NCBI GenBank assembly: GCA_015064195.1
Contig: SVSO01000001.1
Location: 1 to 64,000 of the forward strand
Origin: Oscillospiraceae bacterium
Lineage (GTDB): Bacteria > Bacillota_A > Clostridia > Oscillospirales > CAG-272
Length of the DNA stretch: 64,000 nt
Direction of reading: 5' to 3'
Within the stretch, counting starts at the first letter, position 1. Each line of letters opens with the position of its first letter. This document shows, piece after piece, positions 31,800-40,780 of the stretch. The notes under the pieces were generated by a model. The model made no database searches. It saw only the letters and a list, made by a program, of their open reading frames with translations, and had not been told where the DNA came from. A program made the position numbers and the translations under genes.

Positions 31800-32423
31800 A
31801 TGAACAGCAATCTTGAAAAGCTCACCGAAAAGGAGCTTGAGGTCTACAATTATATCCTCGATTCCATCCGCCGCGACGGCTATTCCCCCAGCGTGCGCGA
31901 CATCTGCACGGCGCTGGACATCAAGAGCACGTCCACCGTTCACACCTATCTCGCACGTCTGGAGCAGAAGGGCGTGATCCAGAAAGCTCCCGGCAAGAGC
32001 CGTTCGCTCCGCGTGGGCAGTGATGTGCTTCACAATACCCACACTGTCCGTGTGCCGATTCTTGGAAAAGTTGCAGCCGGAATCCCGATCCTCGCCGTGG
32101 AAAACTACGAGGGCTACATCGACTTTCCCCGTCCTTCCTCCCATCACAGCGCCGGCGATCTGTTCGCGCTGAAGATCCAGGGCGAGAGCATGATCGACGC
32201 CGGCATCCTTGACGGCGACCTGATCGTGGTGGAAAAGACCTGCACCGCAAATGACGGCGATATCATCGTCGCGCTGGTGGAGGATGAAGCCACCGTCAAG
32301 ACCTTCTATCATGAGGGCAATCGCTTCCGTCTCCAGCCGGAGAATGCATCCATGCAGCCCATCTACACCGACGAGCTGCTGGTGCTGGGCAAGGTCGTCG
32401 CATCCATGCGCTTCTATCGCTGA
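31800..32423 (+). CDS. lexA: SOS response repressor LexA
   Basis: 207 aa, ATG after CGGAGGTATCCT; the longer frame would begin at the -35 element. The winged helix is GYSPSVRDICTALDIKSTST (residues ~27-46), the self-cleavage site Ala-Gly lies in VAAGIPI, the catalytic Ser is in GESM and the Lys in EATVK. DNA damage activates RecA, which triggers cleavage and opens SOS genes. It is followed by its own terminator. Confidence 0.97.
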   Translation: MNSNLEKLTEKELEVYNYILDSIRRDGYSPSVRDICTALDIKSTSTVHTYLARLEQKGVIQKAPGKSRSLRVGSDVLHNTHTVRVPILGKVAAGIPILAVENYEGYIDFPRPSSHHSAGDLFALKIQGESMIDAGILDGDLIVVEKTCTANDGDIIVALVEDEATVKTFYHEGNRFRLQPENASMQPIYTDELLVLGKVVASMRFYR

Positions 32424-32440
32424 AACCTTCCATTGGCCGG

Positions 32441-32469
32441 AAAACCGCAGAAAAATCTGCGGTTTTTTC
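32441..32469 (+). terminator. Terminator of lexA
   Basis: 11-bp stem AAAACCGCAGA / TCTGCGGTTTT, loop of four A, T-rich tail. Confidence 0.92.
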
Positions 32470-32477
32470 GATTCCAT

Positions 32478-32506
32478 TTGACATATCTGCAATTTTGTGG
32501 TATACT
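32478..32506 (+). promoter_or_regulatory. Promoter of ABC-F/glycosyltransferase/methyltransferase operon
   Basis: TTGACA (32478-32483), 17-nt spacer ending TGTGG, TATACT (32501-32506). Confidence 0.88.
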
Positions 32507-32541
32507 GATAGTAATACTTTTTATGGAGAGTCAAACGATAC

Positions 32542-34437
32542 ATGATTGCCATCAGTTTAAGCGACGTTTCGCTGGAATTCGGAACGGACGTGATACTTGA
32601 TAACGTCTCCTTCAGCCTGAACGAGGGGGACAAGCTGGGCATCGTCGGCGTCAACGGCGCGGGCAAGTCCACGCTGTTCAAAATCATCACCGGCGAATAT
32701 ACCGCCACCGCCGGCTCGGTGTATATTTCCAAGGACAAGACCGTGGGAATTCTGGAGCAGAACACCGGTCTTGAAGGCGACAGCACCGTCCTCGGCGAAA
32801 TGCTGGCCTCCTTCGCCTCCCTCATCGCCGATGAGGAGCGGCTGGAGATGCTGCAGGCGGCTCTCGAAAAAACGCCTGCCGACGAGGAGCTCATCCGCTC
32901 CTACACCTCTCTTGCAGACCGCTTCAAGCGGGCGGGCGGCTACGAATTCCGCTCCCGCTGCAAGGGTATTCTCAAGAATCTCGGCTTCGATGAGCGGTTC
33001 CACGATCTGAAGATCTCCGGACTTTCCGGCGGTCAGAAGACCCGTCTCGCACTGGCTCGTCAGCTCATCACCTCGCCGGATATTTTGATGCTGGACGAGC
33101 CGACCAACCATCTGGACATCGAAACGCTGGCATGGCTGGAGGATTTTCTTGCATCCTACCGCGGCACTCTGCTTGTCATCTCCCATGACCGGTGGTTTCT
33201 CGACAAGGTCACAACCAAAACGCTGGAGATCGAAAACACCCACGCAGAGCTGTACGGCGGCAATTACACCCGCTATGTTCAGCTGAAGGCGGAGAATCGG
33301 GAGATCCGCGAGCGTCAGTATAAGAATCAGCAGAAGGAGATCGCGCGCATTGAGGCGTATATCGAGCAGCAGCGACGGTGGAACCGGGAGCGCAACATCA
33401 TCGCCGCCGAAAGCCGTCAGAAAGCCCTTGACCGCATGGTGAAGATCGAGCGGCCGGAGGATCTGCCGGAAAAGATCCGTCTCACCTTCCAGAAATCCGG
33501 CGAGAGCGGCAACGACGTGCTGACGGTGAAAAATCTCACGAAAAGCTATCCCGACAAGCCGCTGTTTTCCGATGTTTCCTTCCTTGTGAAGAAGCACGAC
33601 CATCTCTTTATCGCCGGGCCAAACGGATGCGGAAAGTCCACTATGATCAAAATCCTCGCGGACAAGCTGGATGCGGATGCGGGCAATTTTGAGTACGGCT
33701 ACAATGTCAGCATCGGCTACTACGATCAGGAGAATCAGAATCTCGATCCGGAAAACACCGTCCTCGACGAGCTGTGGGACTGCTACGAAAATCTCACCCA
33801 GACGGAGATCCGCTCGGCGCTGGCACTGTTTTTGTTCAAGGGCGACGACATCGAGAAAAAAGTCTCCGTCCTGTCCGGCGGCGAAAAGGCGCGGCTCACC
33901 CTGTGCAAGCTCATCCTCTCCAAGATGAATCTGCTCATCCTCGACGAGCCGACCAACCATCTGGACATCAATTCCCGTGAAGCACTGGAGGGCGCACTTG
34001 CCAACTTCGACGGCACCATCATCGCCGTATCCCACGACCGGTATTTCATCAGCAAGCTTGCCACCCGCGTGCTGGATCTGGGCATCAAGCCCGCTCTTGA
34101 TTACATGGGCGGCTACGAGGATTACAAAGCCCACAAGGAAAAGCTCATGCAGACGGAGACCGGCCCTGCGGAGGAAGTCGTCACCGAGGCCAAGGAGCAG
34201 TATCTCCGGGCCAAGGCACAGGCTGCCGACAAGCGCAGACTGCAGACGCGGATGAGAAAGAATGCGGAGGAAACGAAAGCGCTGGAAGCGGAGCTGGAGG
34301 AGCTTTCCGCCGCACTGGAGGATGAGTCCATTCAGGCGGATTATGTGAAGGTGAACGAGCTGTACACCCGTCAGAGCGAGGTTGAAGAACGGCTGATGGA
34401 GCTTTATGAGGAGGCGGAGAGCTTTGAAAAAGATTAA
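32542..34437 (+). CDS. ABC-F family ribosome-associated ATPase
   Basis: 631 aa with two ABC domains and no membrane part. Walker A motifs GVNGAGKST (near residue 35) and GPNGCGKST (near residue 355); signatures LSGGQKTRLALAR and LSGGEKARLTLCK; two DEPTNHLD Walker B blocks. The linker (residues ~250-310) is Arg/Glu-rich, and a C-terminal coiled coil follows (~residue 550 onward). Family members rescue or tune ribosomes, some giving antibiotic resistance; which subtype this is cannot be said. The next gene starts inside its 3' end. Confidence 0.93.
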   Translation: MIAISLSDVSLEFGTDVILDNVSFSLNEGDKLGIVGVNGAGKSTLFKIITGEYTATAGSVYISKDKTVGILEQNTGLEGDSTVLGEMLASFASLIADEERLEMLQAALEKTPADEELIRSYTSLADRFKRAGGYEFRSRCKGILKNLGFDERFHDLKISGLSGGQKTRLALARQLITSPDILMLDEPTNHLDIETLAWLEDFLASYRGTLLVISHDRWFLDKVTTKTLEIENTHAELYGGNYTRYVQLKAENREIRERQYKNQQKEIARIEAYIEQQRRWNRERNIIAAESRQKALDRMVKIERPEDLPEKIRLTFQKSGESGNDVLTVKNLTKSYPDKPLFSDVSFLVKKHDHLFIAGPNGCGKSTMIKILADKLDADAGNFEYGYNVSIGYYDQENQNLDPENTVLDELWDCYENLTQTEIRSALALFLFKGDDIEKKVSVLSGGEKARLTLCKLILSKMNLLILDEPTNHLDINSREALEGALANFDGTIIAVSHDRYFISKLATRVLDLGIKPALDYMGGYEDYKAHKEKLMQTETGPAEEVVTEAKEQYLRAKAQAADKRRLQTRMRKNAEETKALEAELEELSAALEDESIQADYVKVNELYTRQSEVEERLMELYEEAESFEKD

Positions 34438-35638
34438 ACTGCTCATGCTGGGCATCATCATGAATCCCGCCGGCACGGAAAAATCCTTCCTGTCCTTTTT
34501 ATCCTGCCTCGATTTCCAGCGGTTTGACGTGACGCTCCTGCTGGCAAAGCGGGAGGGACTGCTGCTCGATCAGATCCCGCCGCAGGTTCATGTTCAGGTG
34601 ATGGAGAAATACGGCGATATGTTCCTGCTTTCGGGAAAAAATGCCGCAAAAACGCTGATCAACTGCTTCGTGAAAGAAAATCCGCTGACCCTGTTTGAGA
34701 TCTTCCCCTATTTTGTGAAAACATTCTTCTCCCGCGGCGAAAAACGCAGTGCGGAAGCGACGAAAATGTGGCTGCATTTTATGCAGAAGATGCCCGCCAT
34801 CAAGGAAGAATACGACGTGGCGGTGGCATATTGGGGCGACCGCACCATGTTCTATATGTGCGACAAGGTGAAGGCCGCGAAAAAGCTGGCGTGGCTCCAT
34901 TTCGACTACGCAAATCCGCCCCGCGACGACTCCATCTACCGGGGTTATTTCGAGAAGTGCGACAAGGTTGTCACCGTGTCCTCTCTCATTGACGAATCCC
35001 TGAAAGCAAAGCTGCCGGAGATCGCCGACCGGTGCGTCATGATGGAGAATATCACAAATCCGCGCCAGATCTGGGATTTAGCTCTGCGCGGCGAAACCTT
35101 TCCCGACACCCATTTCACCGGCAAGCGCATCCTCACCATCGGCAGGATCGGCGATCAGAAGGGACTTGACATGGTAGTCCCCGTGCTGAAGCGGCTGCGG
35201 GAGGAGAATTACGACGTGCGCTGGTATGTGCTGGGCGACGGCGAGGAGGATTACAAACAATATCTCGCCGGACTGCTCCTTGACAACGGCGTCGCCGATA
35301 TGATGATCTTCCTCGGCACGACACAGAATCCCTACACCTATCTGCGGGACTGCGACATTTATGCCCAGCCGTCACGGCACGAGGGCAAGCCCATCTCCGT
35401 GGAGGAAGCCAAGATCATGTACAAACCCATCCTCGCCACCCATTATCTCTCCGCCCCCGAACAGCTGGAGAACGGCGAGCTGGGCGTCATCTGCGACATC
35501 TCTCCGGACGGCATTTACGAGGGCATCACGCGCCTTCTCACCGACGATGCGCTGTGCGACCGACTGTCGGAAACGCTGGCAAAGCGCAAATTCGGCAATG
35601 CGGAGGAGATAGAGAAATTCTATCGGATGCTGTCATGA
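34424..35638 (+). CDS. Glycosyltransferase family 4 (GT-B)
   Basis: 404 aa from a TTG 8 nt after AGGAGG; an ATG six codons earlier overlaps that site. The C-terminal domain shows ILTIGRIGDQKGLD (near residue 225), the nucleotide-sugar site, and SRHEGKPISVEEAKIM, the E-x7-E motif. It transfers a sugar from a nucleotide donor, probably to a cell-surface glycan or lipid. It overlaps the ABC-F gene by 14 nt and shares ATGA with the following methyltransferase, so all three are one coupled operon. Confidence 0.87.
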   Translation: MKKIKLLMLGIIMNPAGTEKSFLSFLSCLDFQRFDVTLLLAKREGLLLDQIPPQVHVQVMEKYGDMFLLSGKNAAKTLINCFVKENPLTLFEIFPYFVKTFFSRGEKRSAEATKMWLHFMQKMPAIKEEYDVAVAYWGDRTMFYMCDKVKAAKKLAWLHFDYANPPRDDSIYRGYFEKCDKVVTVSSLIDESLKAKLPEIADRCVMMENITNPRQIWDLALRGETFPDTHFTGKRILTIGRIGDQKGLDMVVPVLKRLREENYDVRWYVLGDGEEDYKQYLAGLLLDNGVADMMIFLGTTQNPYTYLRDCDIYAQPSRHEGKPISVEEAKIMYKPILATHYLSAPEQLENGELGVICDISPDGIYEGITRLLTDDALCDRLSETLAKRKFGNAEEIEKFYRMLS

Positions 35639-36414
35639 CAAACGAAAGCAAGACGCTGTTCATTCCGCTTGCCGGAAAGGCACGGATGAGCCGCGAAGGA
35701 TTTTTCCGCGATGAAGCTGCGGAGCGGATCGTTGCCGATGTCAGCGATTCCATGGGAAATGTGGACGGATCCCGCAGACTTGCCGTCTATATGGCAATGC
35801 GGGCGATGCAGTATGATGAGCGGACTGCGGAATTCATCGATGCCCATCCCGGATGCAGTGTGGTCCACCTCGGATGCGGACTTGACAGCCGTTATCTGCG
35901 CGCCGGCATGAATGCCGCGCAGTGGTACGATCTGGATCTTCCCGAGGTCATCGAACTGCGCCGCCGCTGGTTTCATGAGGATGCGCGGTATCATATGCTC
36001 CCATCCTCGGCGACGGAGCTGTCATGGATGGATGCGATTTCGCCCTGTGCGCATCTTCTGGTGCTGGCGGAAGGGCTTTCCATGTACCTCTCGCGGCAGG
36101 ATATGCTCGCCCTCGCCGATGCACTGGCGGTGCGCTTTGATGAGGTGACGTTCCTGTTCGATGCCTATTCCCACCGGGCGGCGAGGCTGTCAAAGTACAA
36201 AAATCCCATCAACCGCGTGAAGGCGAAGATCGATTTTGCCATGGACGCGCCGGAGGAGCTTGCCTGCGCCATGACCTTCACGGATGTCAGCGAGATCATC
36301 CTGCCCCGCTATGTGGAACGGCTCAGCGGCATCGACCGGACGCGCTTCCGCTTCATGGGACGCTTCGGAACCGGACTCTACCGTATCTGGCAGTTTGATT
36401 CCAAAAATGAATGA
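35635..36414 (+). CDS. SAM-dependent O-methyltransferase of the LCM/PPM (TcmP-like) family
   Basis: 259 aa; ATG overlaps the previous stop as ATGA. VVHLGCGLDSRYLR (near residue 75) is the motif I typical of the leucine carboxyl methyltransferase/TcmP family, followed by WYDLDLPEVIELRR and LVLAEGLSMYL. Bacterial members methylate carboxylates or hydroxyls of small molecules. Third gene of the operon starting at 32542; the link to the glycosyltransferase suggests glycan or lipid decoration, which is inference. Confidence 0.84.
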   Translation: MTNESKTLFIPLAGKARMSREGFFRDEAAERIVADVSDSMGNVDGSRRLAVYMAMRAMQYDERTAEFIDAHPGCSVVHLGCGLDSRYLRAGMNAAQWYDLDLPEVIELRRRWFHEDARYHMLPSSATELSWMDAISPCAHLLVLAEGLSMYLSRQDMLALADALAVRFDEVTFLFDAYSHRAARLSKYKNPINRVKAKIDFAMDAPEELACAMTFTDVSEIILPRYVERLSGIDRTRFRFMGRFGTGLYRIWQFDSKNE

Positions 36415-36435
36415 AGTGTAAAATTCTCTGTCCCC

Positions 36436-36465
36436 TTGAAATGAGCGCGGAAGATATGTTATAAT
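36436..36465 (+). promoter_or_regulatory. Promoter of prfB
   Basis: TTGAAA (36436-36441), 18-nt spacer, TATAAT (36460-36465). Confidence 0.75.
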
Positions 36466-36511
36466 ATTGAGTGAAGAATTGTAATTTTTGATAAAATCAG
36501 GAGGCCTACCA

Positions 36512-37627
36512 TTGATTATTCAACTTGAGGATGCTAAATACAAGCTCCAGAATATGCGTGCCGGCATCGACGAGCTGGCATCGGCACTGCGCATCGACCA
36601 GCTGAAGGCGGAGGTGGAGGAGGACGAAAAGCTCACCACCGAGGCGGAATTCTGGAATGACGCGGAAAATTCCAGCCGCGTGCTTCAGAAGATCAAGCAG
36701 AAAAAAGATAAGATCGCGGGCTTCGAGGCGCTGAAAAACCGTCTCGAGGATGCCATTACCCTCGCGGAAATGGGCATCGAGGAAAATGACGAATCCGTCG
36801 TTGAGGAAGTGCTTTCCGAGATGGATGCCGTCGTCAAGGAGGAGGAGCGTCAGCGCATCGAGGTGCTGCTCTCCGGCGAATACGACCGCAACAATGCCAT
36901 CGTATCCTTCCATCCCGGTGCAGGCGGCACAGAGGCGCAGGACTGGGCGCTCATGCTCTACCGGATGTACACACGCTGGGGTGAAAAGCACGGCTACAAC
37001 GTCAAGCTGGTGGACTGGCTGGACGGCGAAGAAGCGGGCATCAAGAGCGCGACCATCATGGTGGAGGGCGTCAATGCCTACGGTTATTTGAAGAGCGAGG
37101 CGGGCGTACACCGTCTGGTGCGCGTATCTCCCTTCGACTCCTCGGGACGCCGTCACACCTCCTTCGCATCGGTGGAAGTCATGCCCGAATTCGAGGATGA
37201 CGGCAAGATCGAGATCCGCGATGAGGATATCGAGATCACCGCGCACCGTTCCTCCGGTGCAGGCGGTCAGCACATCAACAAGACCGACTCCGCCATCCGC
37301 ATCACCCATCTGCCCACCGGTATCGTGGTCGGCTGTCAGACCGAACGCTCCCAGCTTCAGAACAAGGAAACCGCGCTGAAAATGCTCAAATCCAAGCTGA
37401 TGGAGATCAAAGAGCGTGAGAATCTCGCGCGCATCGAGGATATTCAGGGCATCAAGAACAACATCGAATGGGGCAGCCAGATCCGCTCTTATGTGTTCAT
37501 GCCTTACACGCTGGCCAAGGATAACCGCACCGGTTATGAGGACGGCAACATTCAGGCGGTCATGGACGGCGATATCGACGGCTTCATCAACGCATACCTG
37601 AAGCAGATGGCGAACACCGACAAATAA
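36512..37627 (+). CDS. prfB: Peptide chain release factor 2 (no programmed frameshift)
   Basis: 371 aa from a TTG 7 nt after AGGAGG. RF2 identity follows from the SPF recognition tripeptide in VRVSPFDSSGRRH and GGQ in GAGGQHINK. RF2 reads UAA and UGA. Most bacteria interrupt prfB with an in-frame UGA near codon 26 as autoregulation; here the frame runs unbroken through ELASALRIDQLKAEV, so that control is absent. A small membrane protein gene follows 18 nt later. Confidence 0.96.
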   Translation: MIIQLEDAKYKLQNMRAGIDELASALRIDQLKAEVEEDEKLTTEAEFWNDAENSSRVLQKIKQKKDKIAGFEALKNRLEDAITLAEMGIEENDESVVEEVLSEMDAVVKEEERQRIEVLLSGEYDRNNAIVSFHPGAGGTEAQDWALMLYRMYTRWGEKHGYNVKLVDWLDGEEAGIKSATIMVEGVNAYGYLKSEAGVHRLVRVSPFDSSGRRHTSFASVEVMPEFEDDGKIEIRDEDIEITAHRSSGAGGQHINKTDSAIRITHLPTGIVVGCQTERSQLQNKETALKMLKSKLMEIKERENLARIEDIQGIKNNIEWGSQIRSYVFMPYTLAKDNRTGYEDGNIQAVMDGDIDGFINAYLKQMANTDK

Positions 37628-37645
37628 ATCCCCGGAGGTATGAAT

Positions 37646-37939
37646 ATGCCAAGCAAGAATAAATTCTATATCGGCATCACCCTGCTCGTTCAGGCCTTCT
37701 CTCTGTTTGCCATGTTTCTCATGCTCTGCCGCAAGAAAAAAAGTCTCGCCAATGCGATTCTTGCAATGGCAGTCATCGGCAGTGCTGTCGGCACGGGACT
37801 GGTCTATCTTGACGCACAGAATGAGCTGAAGCGGCGCAAGATCCTTGCCGCACGGGATGCCTGCTGCGGCGGCGACTTCGACGAGCCGTATGAGTATGAC
37901 GAAGAGATGATCGACGAGAACAACATCGAAAAATTCTAA
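37646..37939 (+). CDS. Small membrane protein with DACC motif and acidic tail
   Basis: 97 aa, ATG 7 nt after GGAGG. Two hydrophobic helices (residues ~7-27 and ~37-55) flank a basic CRKKKS loop; then a basic segment (LKRRKILA), the motif RDACCGG and an acidic tail (DEPYEYDEEMIDE). No family recognised. Co-transcribed with prfB and convergent with a similar small protein at 37992. Confidence 0.72.
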   Translation: MPSKNKFYIGITLLVQAFSLFAMFLMLCRKKKSLANAILAMAVIGSAVGTGLVYLDAQNELKRRKILAARDACCGGDFDEPYEYDEEMIDENNIEKF

Positions 37940-37942
37940 GAC

Positions 37943-37979
37943 AAAACGACCGGAATGCCGCGGCATTCCGGTCGTTTTC
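37943..37979. terminator. Bidirectional terminator between the two small membrane proteins
   Basis: A perfect 36-bp palindrome: AAAACGACCGGAATGCCG followed directly by its reverse complement, ending in TTTT in both directions. Confidence 0.93.
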
Positions 37980-37991
37980 GTCAGGCTGTTA

Positions 37992-38291
37992 TTATTCAGC
38001 GTCAGCTTCCGCATCCTCTTCGGAAGCGCATTCGGCGCAGTCTGCGCAGTCGCAGCAGCACTCCTCATCGTCGAGTGCAAGCTCGCTGAGGATATCCTCG
38101 TCGATATCCCATGCATCGAGATCGTCAAGCTCGTCCTCGCAGCAGCAGGCATCAGCGGCCTTCTTGTTGGCCTTCTTCTTGCAGATCTGCAGAATGACAA
38201 ACAGAATGCCAGCAGCGGCAATGATGGAACCGGTGATGATGAGAATCAGCTGAAAGGCACTGAGGCCGGATTTTTTGTTGGTTTTCTTCAT
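37992..38291 (-). CDS. Small membrane protein with DACCC motif and Cys-rich acidic tail
   Basis: 99 aa, ATG after AAGGAAGGTAATGCACC. N-terminal KKTNKKS, one transmembrane segment (residues ~13-35), a basic stretch (CKKKANKKAA), then DACCCEDELDDLD and a very acidic tail with CCCDCADCAEC, nine Cys in all within the tail. This suggests metal or thiol chemistry at the inner face, but no family is recognised. Its layout repeats that of the protein encoded at 37646. Confidence 0.72.
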   Translation of the reverse strand: MKKTNKKSGLSAFQLILIITGSIIAAAGILFVILQICKKKANKKAADACCCEDELDDLDAWDIDEDILSELALDDEECCCDCADCAECASEEDAEADAE

Positions 38292-38464
38292 GGTGCATTA
38301 CCTTCCTTTTCGCAAATTAGTTTTTCGCGATTTAATTATATCATACGAGTAAAAATTTTCATTGGTGATTTTATGAATTTATTGTAAAGTCGCTTTTCAC
38401 GACAAATTCCATTTGTGTTTTGCTCTGTCAGTTTATACAATCTTCAGATCTTTCCCCTCACAGG

Positions 38465-38493
38465 TTGACAAATTCCGGGAAATGCGATATAAT
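38465..38493 (+). promoter_or_regulatory. Promoter of Gfo/Idh gene at 38526
   Basis: TTGACA (38465-38470), 17-nt spacer, TATAAT (38488-38493). A minus-strand TATAAT at 38335-38340, without a good -35, probably serves the divergent small membrane protein. Confidence 0.87.
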
Positions 38494-38525
38494 GTATGTG
38501 CAATTATTTTTAAAGGAGAATCGTT

Positions 38526-39569
38526 ATGAGCAGTCCAATCCGCATCGGTCTTGTGGGGCTCGGACGCGCGGGCAATGGTATGCACCGCAATGAGCTTCGT
38601 TCCCGTCAGGACAAATTTACCTTCTACGCCGTGTGTGACATCATTGAAGAACGTACCAAGCCTTTCGTCGAGGAATTCGGCAGCAAGCCTTACACCAATT
38701 ATGAGGATATGCTGGCTGACCCCAACGTGGAGCTGGTCAGCATCGCCACCCGCTCCTGCGATCATTACAAGCACGCGAAAATGGCCCTTCTTGCAGGCAA
38801 GGACGTTATGCTGGAAAAGCCCTTCGCCATGCGTCATGCTGAGGCACTGGAGCTGATCCGCCTCGGTTCTGAACCTGCCGGCCCCCATCTGTACATCCGC
38901 CACAACCGCCGCTTTGAAGCCGGCTTTGAGAAGGCAATGGAGATCATCGATTCCGGCATTCTCGGTAATGTTTATGAGATCAAGCTGACCCGCAATAATT
39001 ATCAGCGCCGCAATGACTGGCAGACTATCCGTGAATTCGGCGGCGGTCAGCTGCTCAACTGGGGCCCCCATATCATCGACCATTCCCTCCGCTTCTGCGG
39101 CGGCGCTTATACCAAGCTGTACTCCGAGATCCGCCACGTAGCGGCTGCCGGCGACTGTGAGGATCACATCAAGATCCTGTTCACCGGCATCAACGGACGC
39201 ATCGTTGACATGGAGATCTCCGGCGGTGTGGCACTTCCCACCCCCGAATACATGATCTACGGCTCCAAGGGCACCATGATCTCCACCAAGGAAGGCTTCC
39301 ACGCCCGCTACATCGATCCCAAGGCTGAGCTTCCCGCAGTCGTGGCAAATCCCGAAACCCCCGGCGCAGGTGCAAGCTTCGGCAACGCGGAAACGCTTCC
39401 GTGGATTGAGGAGGATTTCGCCAATGGCAGCGGCGGCACACCCCGGATCTGGGATGCGCTGTATGAGTCGATCCGCCACAATGTGAAATATCCCATCGAG
39501 CTTTCGCAGGCAGCGGCGGTCATCGAAGTCATCGAGCGTGTAAAAAAGGACACCATTTTTGAAAATTAA
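38526..39569 (+). CDS. Gfo/Idh/MocA family oxidoreductase
   Basis: 347 aa, ATG after AAAGGAGAATCGTT. Rossmann start IGLVGLGRAGNGMH, the conserved LEKPFAM (Lys of the EKP motif near residue 98) and the C-terminal-domain block GGGQLLNWGPHIIDHSL, where the His is the family's catalytic candidate. Members oxidise sugars, inositols or sugar acids with NAD(P). Single-gene unit, no sugar-specific neighbour. Substrate unknown. Confidence 0.88.
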   Translation: MSSPIRIGLVGLGRAGNGMHRNELRSRQDKFTFYAVCDIIEERTKPFVEEFGSKPYTNYEDMLADPNVELVSIATRSCDHYKHAKMALLAGKDVMLEKPFAMRHAEALELIRLGSEPAGPHLYIRHNRRFEAGFEKAMEIIDSGILGNVYEIKLTRNNYQRRNDWQTIREFGGGQLLNWGPHIIDHSLRFCGGAYTKLYSEIRHVAAAGDCEDHIKILFTGINGRIVDMEISGGVALPTPEYMIYGSKGTMISTKEGFHARYIDPKAELPAVVANPETPGAGASFGNAETLPWIEEDFANGSGGTPRIWDALYESIRHNVKYPIELSQAAAVIEVIERVKKDTIFEN

Positions 39570-39572
39570 ACG

Positions 39573-39608
39573 CAAAACGGGCGCTGTTCATTCAGCGCCC
39601 GCATTTTT
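39573..39608. terminator. Terminator between Gfo/Idh gene and C_GCAxxG_C_C gene
   Basis: Stem GGGCGCTG / CAGCGCCC with loop TTCATT and GCATTTTTAT tail; it overlaps the 3' end of the convergent gene. Confidence 0.85.
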
Positions 39609-40076
39609 ATAGAAATTTTTCTCACCCAGATATTGCTCCAGAATCGAAGCCGCCGCCGCGCATACTCTTGCGCAGGGGCGTTTTTTGTAGAATTCCGCAT
39701 TCCGCTCCGACGGATGCGCCGGATCGGTCTCATGATTCTTCGCAAATCCCAGAATCTCCCGGCAGATGAGCGAGCCGTGCTCCTCCCGGAAACGCGCCGC
39801 CAGCTCCTGCACCATGGTGTAGACCTTTGCTTTGTTGTCACTCTTCGGATCGGTGTCGCCGTACAGCTGACCGATGACAAACAGCACGCCGGAAAATGTG
39901 CCGCAGACCTCGCGAAGCCGTCCCATTCCGCCGCCGAAAGGCTGGGAAAGCTTCAGCACCGTGTCGAGGGGAAGCCCCATCTCCTCACAAAATGCGCCGG
40001 CCACCGACTGGGAGCAGTTATAGCCGGCAAAAAACAATTCCTGTGCCCGCTCGCCTTTTTTCGTATACTCTGTCAT
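39588..40076 (-). CDS. C_GCAxxG_C_C family redox-type protein
   Basis: 162 aa. Cys pattern of the family: GYNCSQSV (near residue 21), EVCGTFSG (near residue 58, the GCAxxG position reads CGTFSG), LICREILG and PCARVCAAAA. Members are thought to be small redox or [Fe-S]/heme-linked proteins of anaerobes. Last gene of the srtB-rlmA-GT2 operon; its ATG overlaps the preceding stop. Confidence 0.85.
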   Translation of the reverse strand: MTEYTKKGERAQELFFAGYNCSQSVAGAFCEEMGLPLDTVLKLSQPFGGGMGRLREVCGTFSGVLFVIGQLYGDTDPKSDNKAKVYTMVQELAARFREEHGSLICREILGFAKNHETDPAHPSERNAEFYKKRPCARVCAAAASILEQYLGEKNFYKNAGAE

Positions 40077-40777
40077 TTTTTATTTCTCTTTTTGATCGCC
40101 CGCACATCCCGCAGCATCTTGAAGCTGTCGCGCAGAACATTTACCTTGCTCTCTCTGTGATTGATGACCTTCACTGGCATTTCCACGATCTTCGCGCCCA
40201 TGTTGTTCGCTTTGATGAGGGCCTCGAAGTCGAATGCGAAGCCGTTCACCTCACAGGTGGAGAAGATCGCATGAGCCGTCTCCCGGCGGAAGCATTTGAA
40301 GCCGCACTGGGAATCGGACAGCTTGAAGCCCGCCGCCATGGCGAGGCATTTGATGTAGGTTTTGGATGCCAGCTTACGGATGAAGGTGTAGCCCTCATAA
40401 CCGTCCGCCGTCAGATTTCGCGAACCGATGACCACATCCGCATCGGGATTCGCCGCGAACTGTTCCACCGCCTGCTTCACCACATCAAGACCGTATGCCA
40501 GATCGCAGTCGGTGAAGATGATGATATCGCCCACCGCGCTCATGACCGCGTGACGGATGGCCGCGCCCTTGCCCTGATTCTTCTCATAGCCCACCGCGCG
40601 GATATGCTCATCGGGAAACGCTTCCACCGATGCACGGCAGGTGTCGGTGCTTCCGTCATCGGAGAACAGCACCTCATAATCGTCAAAATTCGCCTTCATG
40701 TACGCCGAAACGGTTTCAAGCGTAGCATCGATGATGCTCGACTCGTTGTACATGGGAATGCAGAGAGAGAGTTTCAT
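40073..40777 (-). CDS. Glycosyltransferase family 2 (dolichol/undecaprenyl-phosphate sugar synthase type)
   Basis: 234 aa. The ATG at 40777 is 7 nt after AAGGAG; the preceding GTG is too close. GT-A fold: CIPMYNESSIIDATLE, FSDDGSTD (first Asp pair), YEKNQGKGAAIRHA, FTDCDLAYGL (DxD-like metal site), then SQCGFKCFRRETA. This layout matches DPM1/undecaprenyl-phosphate glycosyltransferases that load a sugar onto a lipid carrier. No membrane helices follow, so it acts at the cytosolic face. Confidence 0.87.
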   Translation of the reverse strand: MKLSLCIPMYNESSIIDATLETVSAYMKANFDDYEVLFSDDGSTDTCRASVEAFPDEHIRAVGYEKNQGKGAAIRHAVMSAVGDIIIFTDCDLAYGLDVVKQAVEQFAANPDADVVIGSRNLTADGYEGYTFIRKLASKTYIKCLAMAAGFKLSDSQCGFKCFRRETAHAIFSTCEVNGFAFDFEALIKANNMGAKIVEMPVKVINHRESKVNVLRDSFKMLRDVRAIKKRNKK

Positions 40778-40780
40778 CAC

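Noticed and set aside
32557..34476. 639-codon frame antisense to the ABC-F gene
   Set aside because: Shadow of a clearly functional ABC-F ATPase; no ribosome site or recognisable motif.
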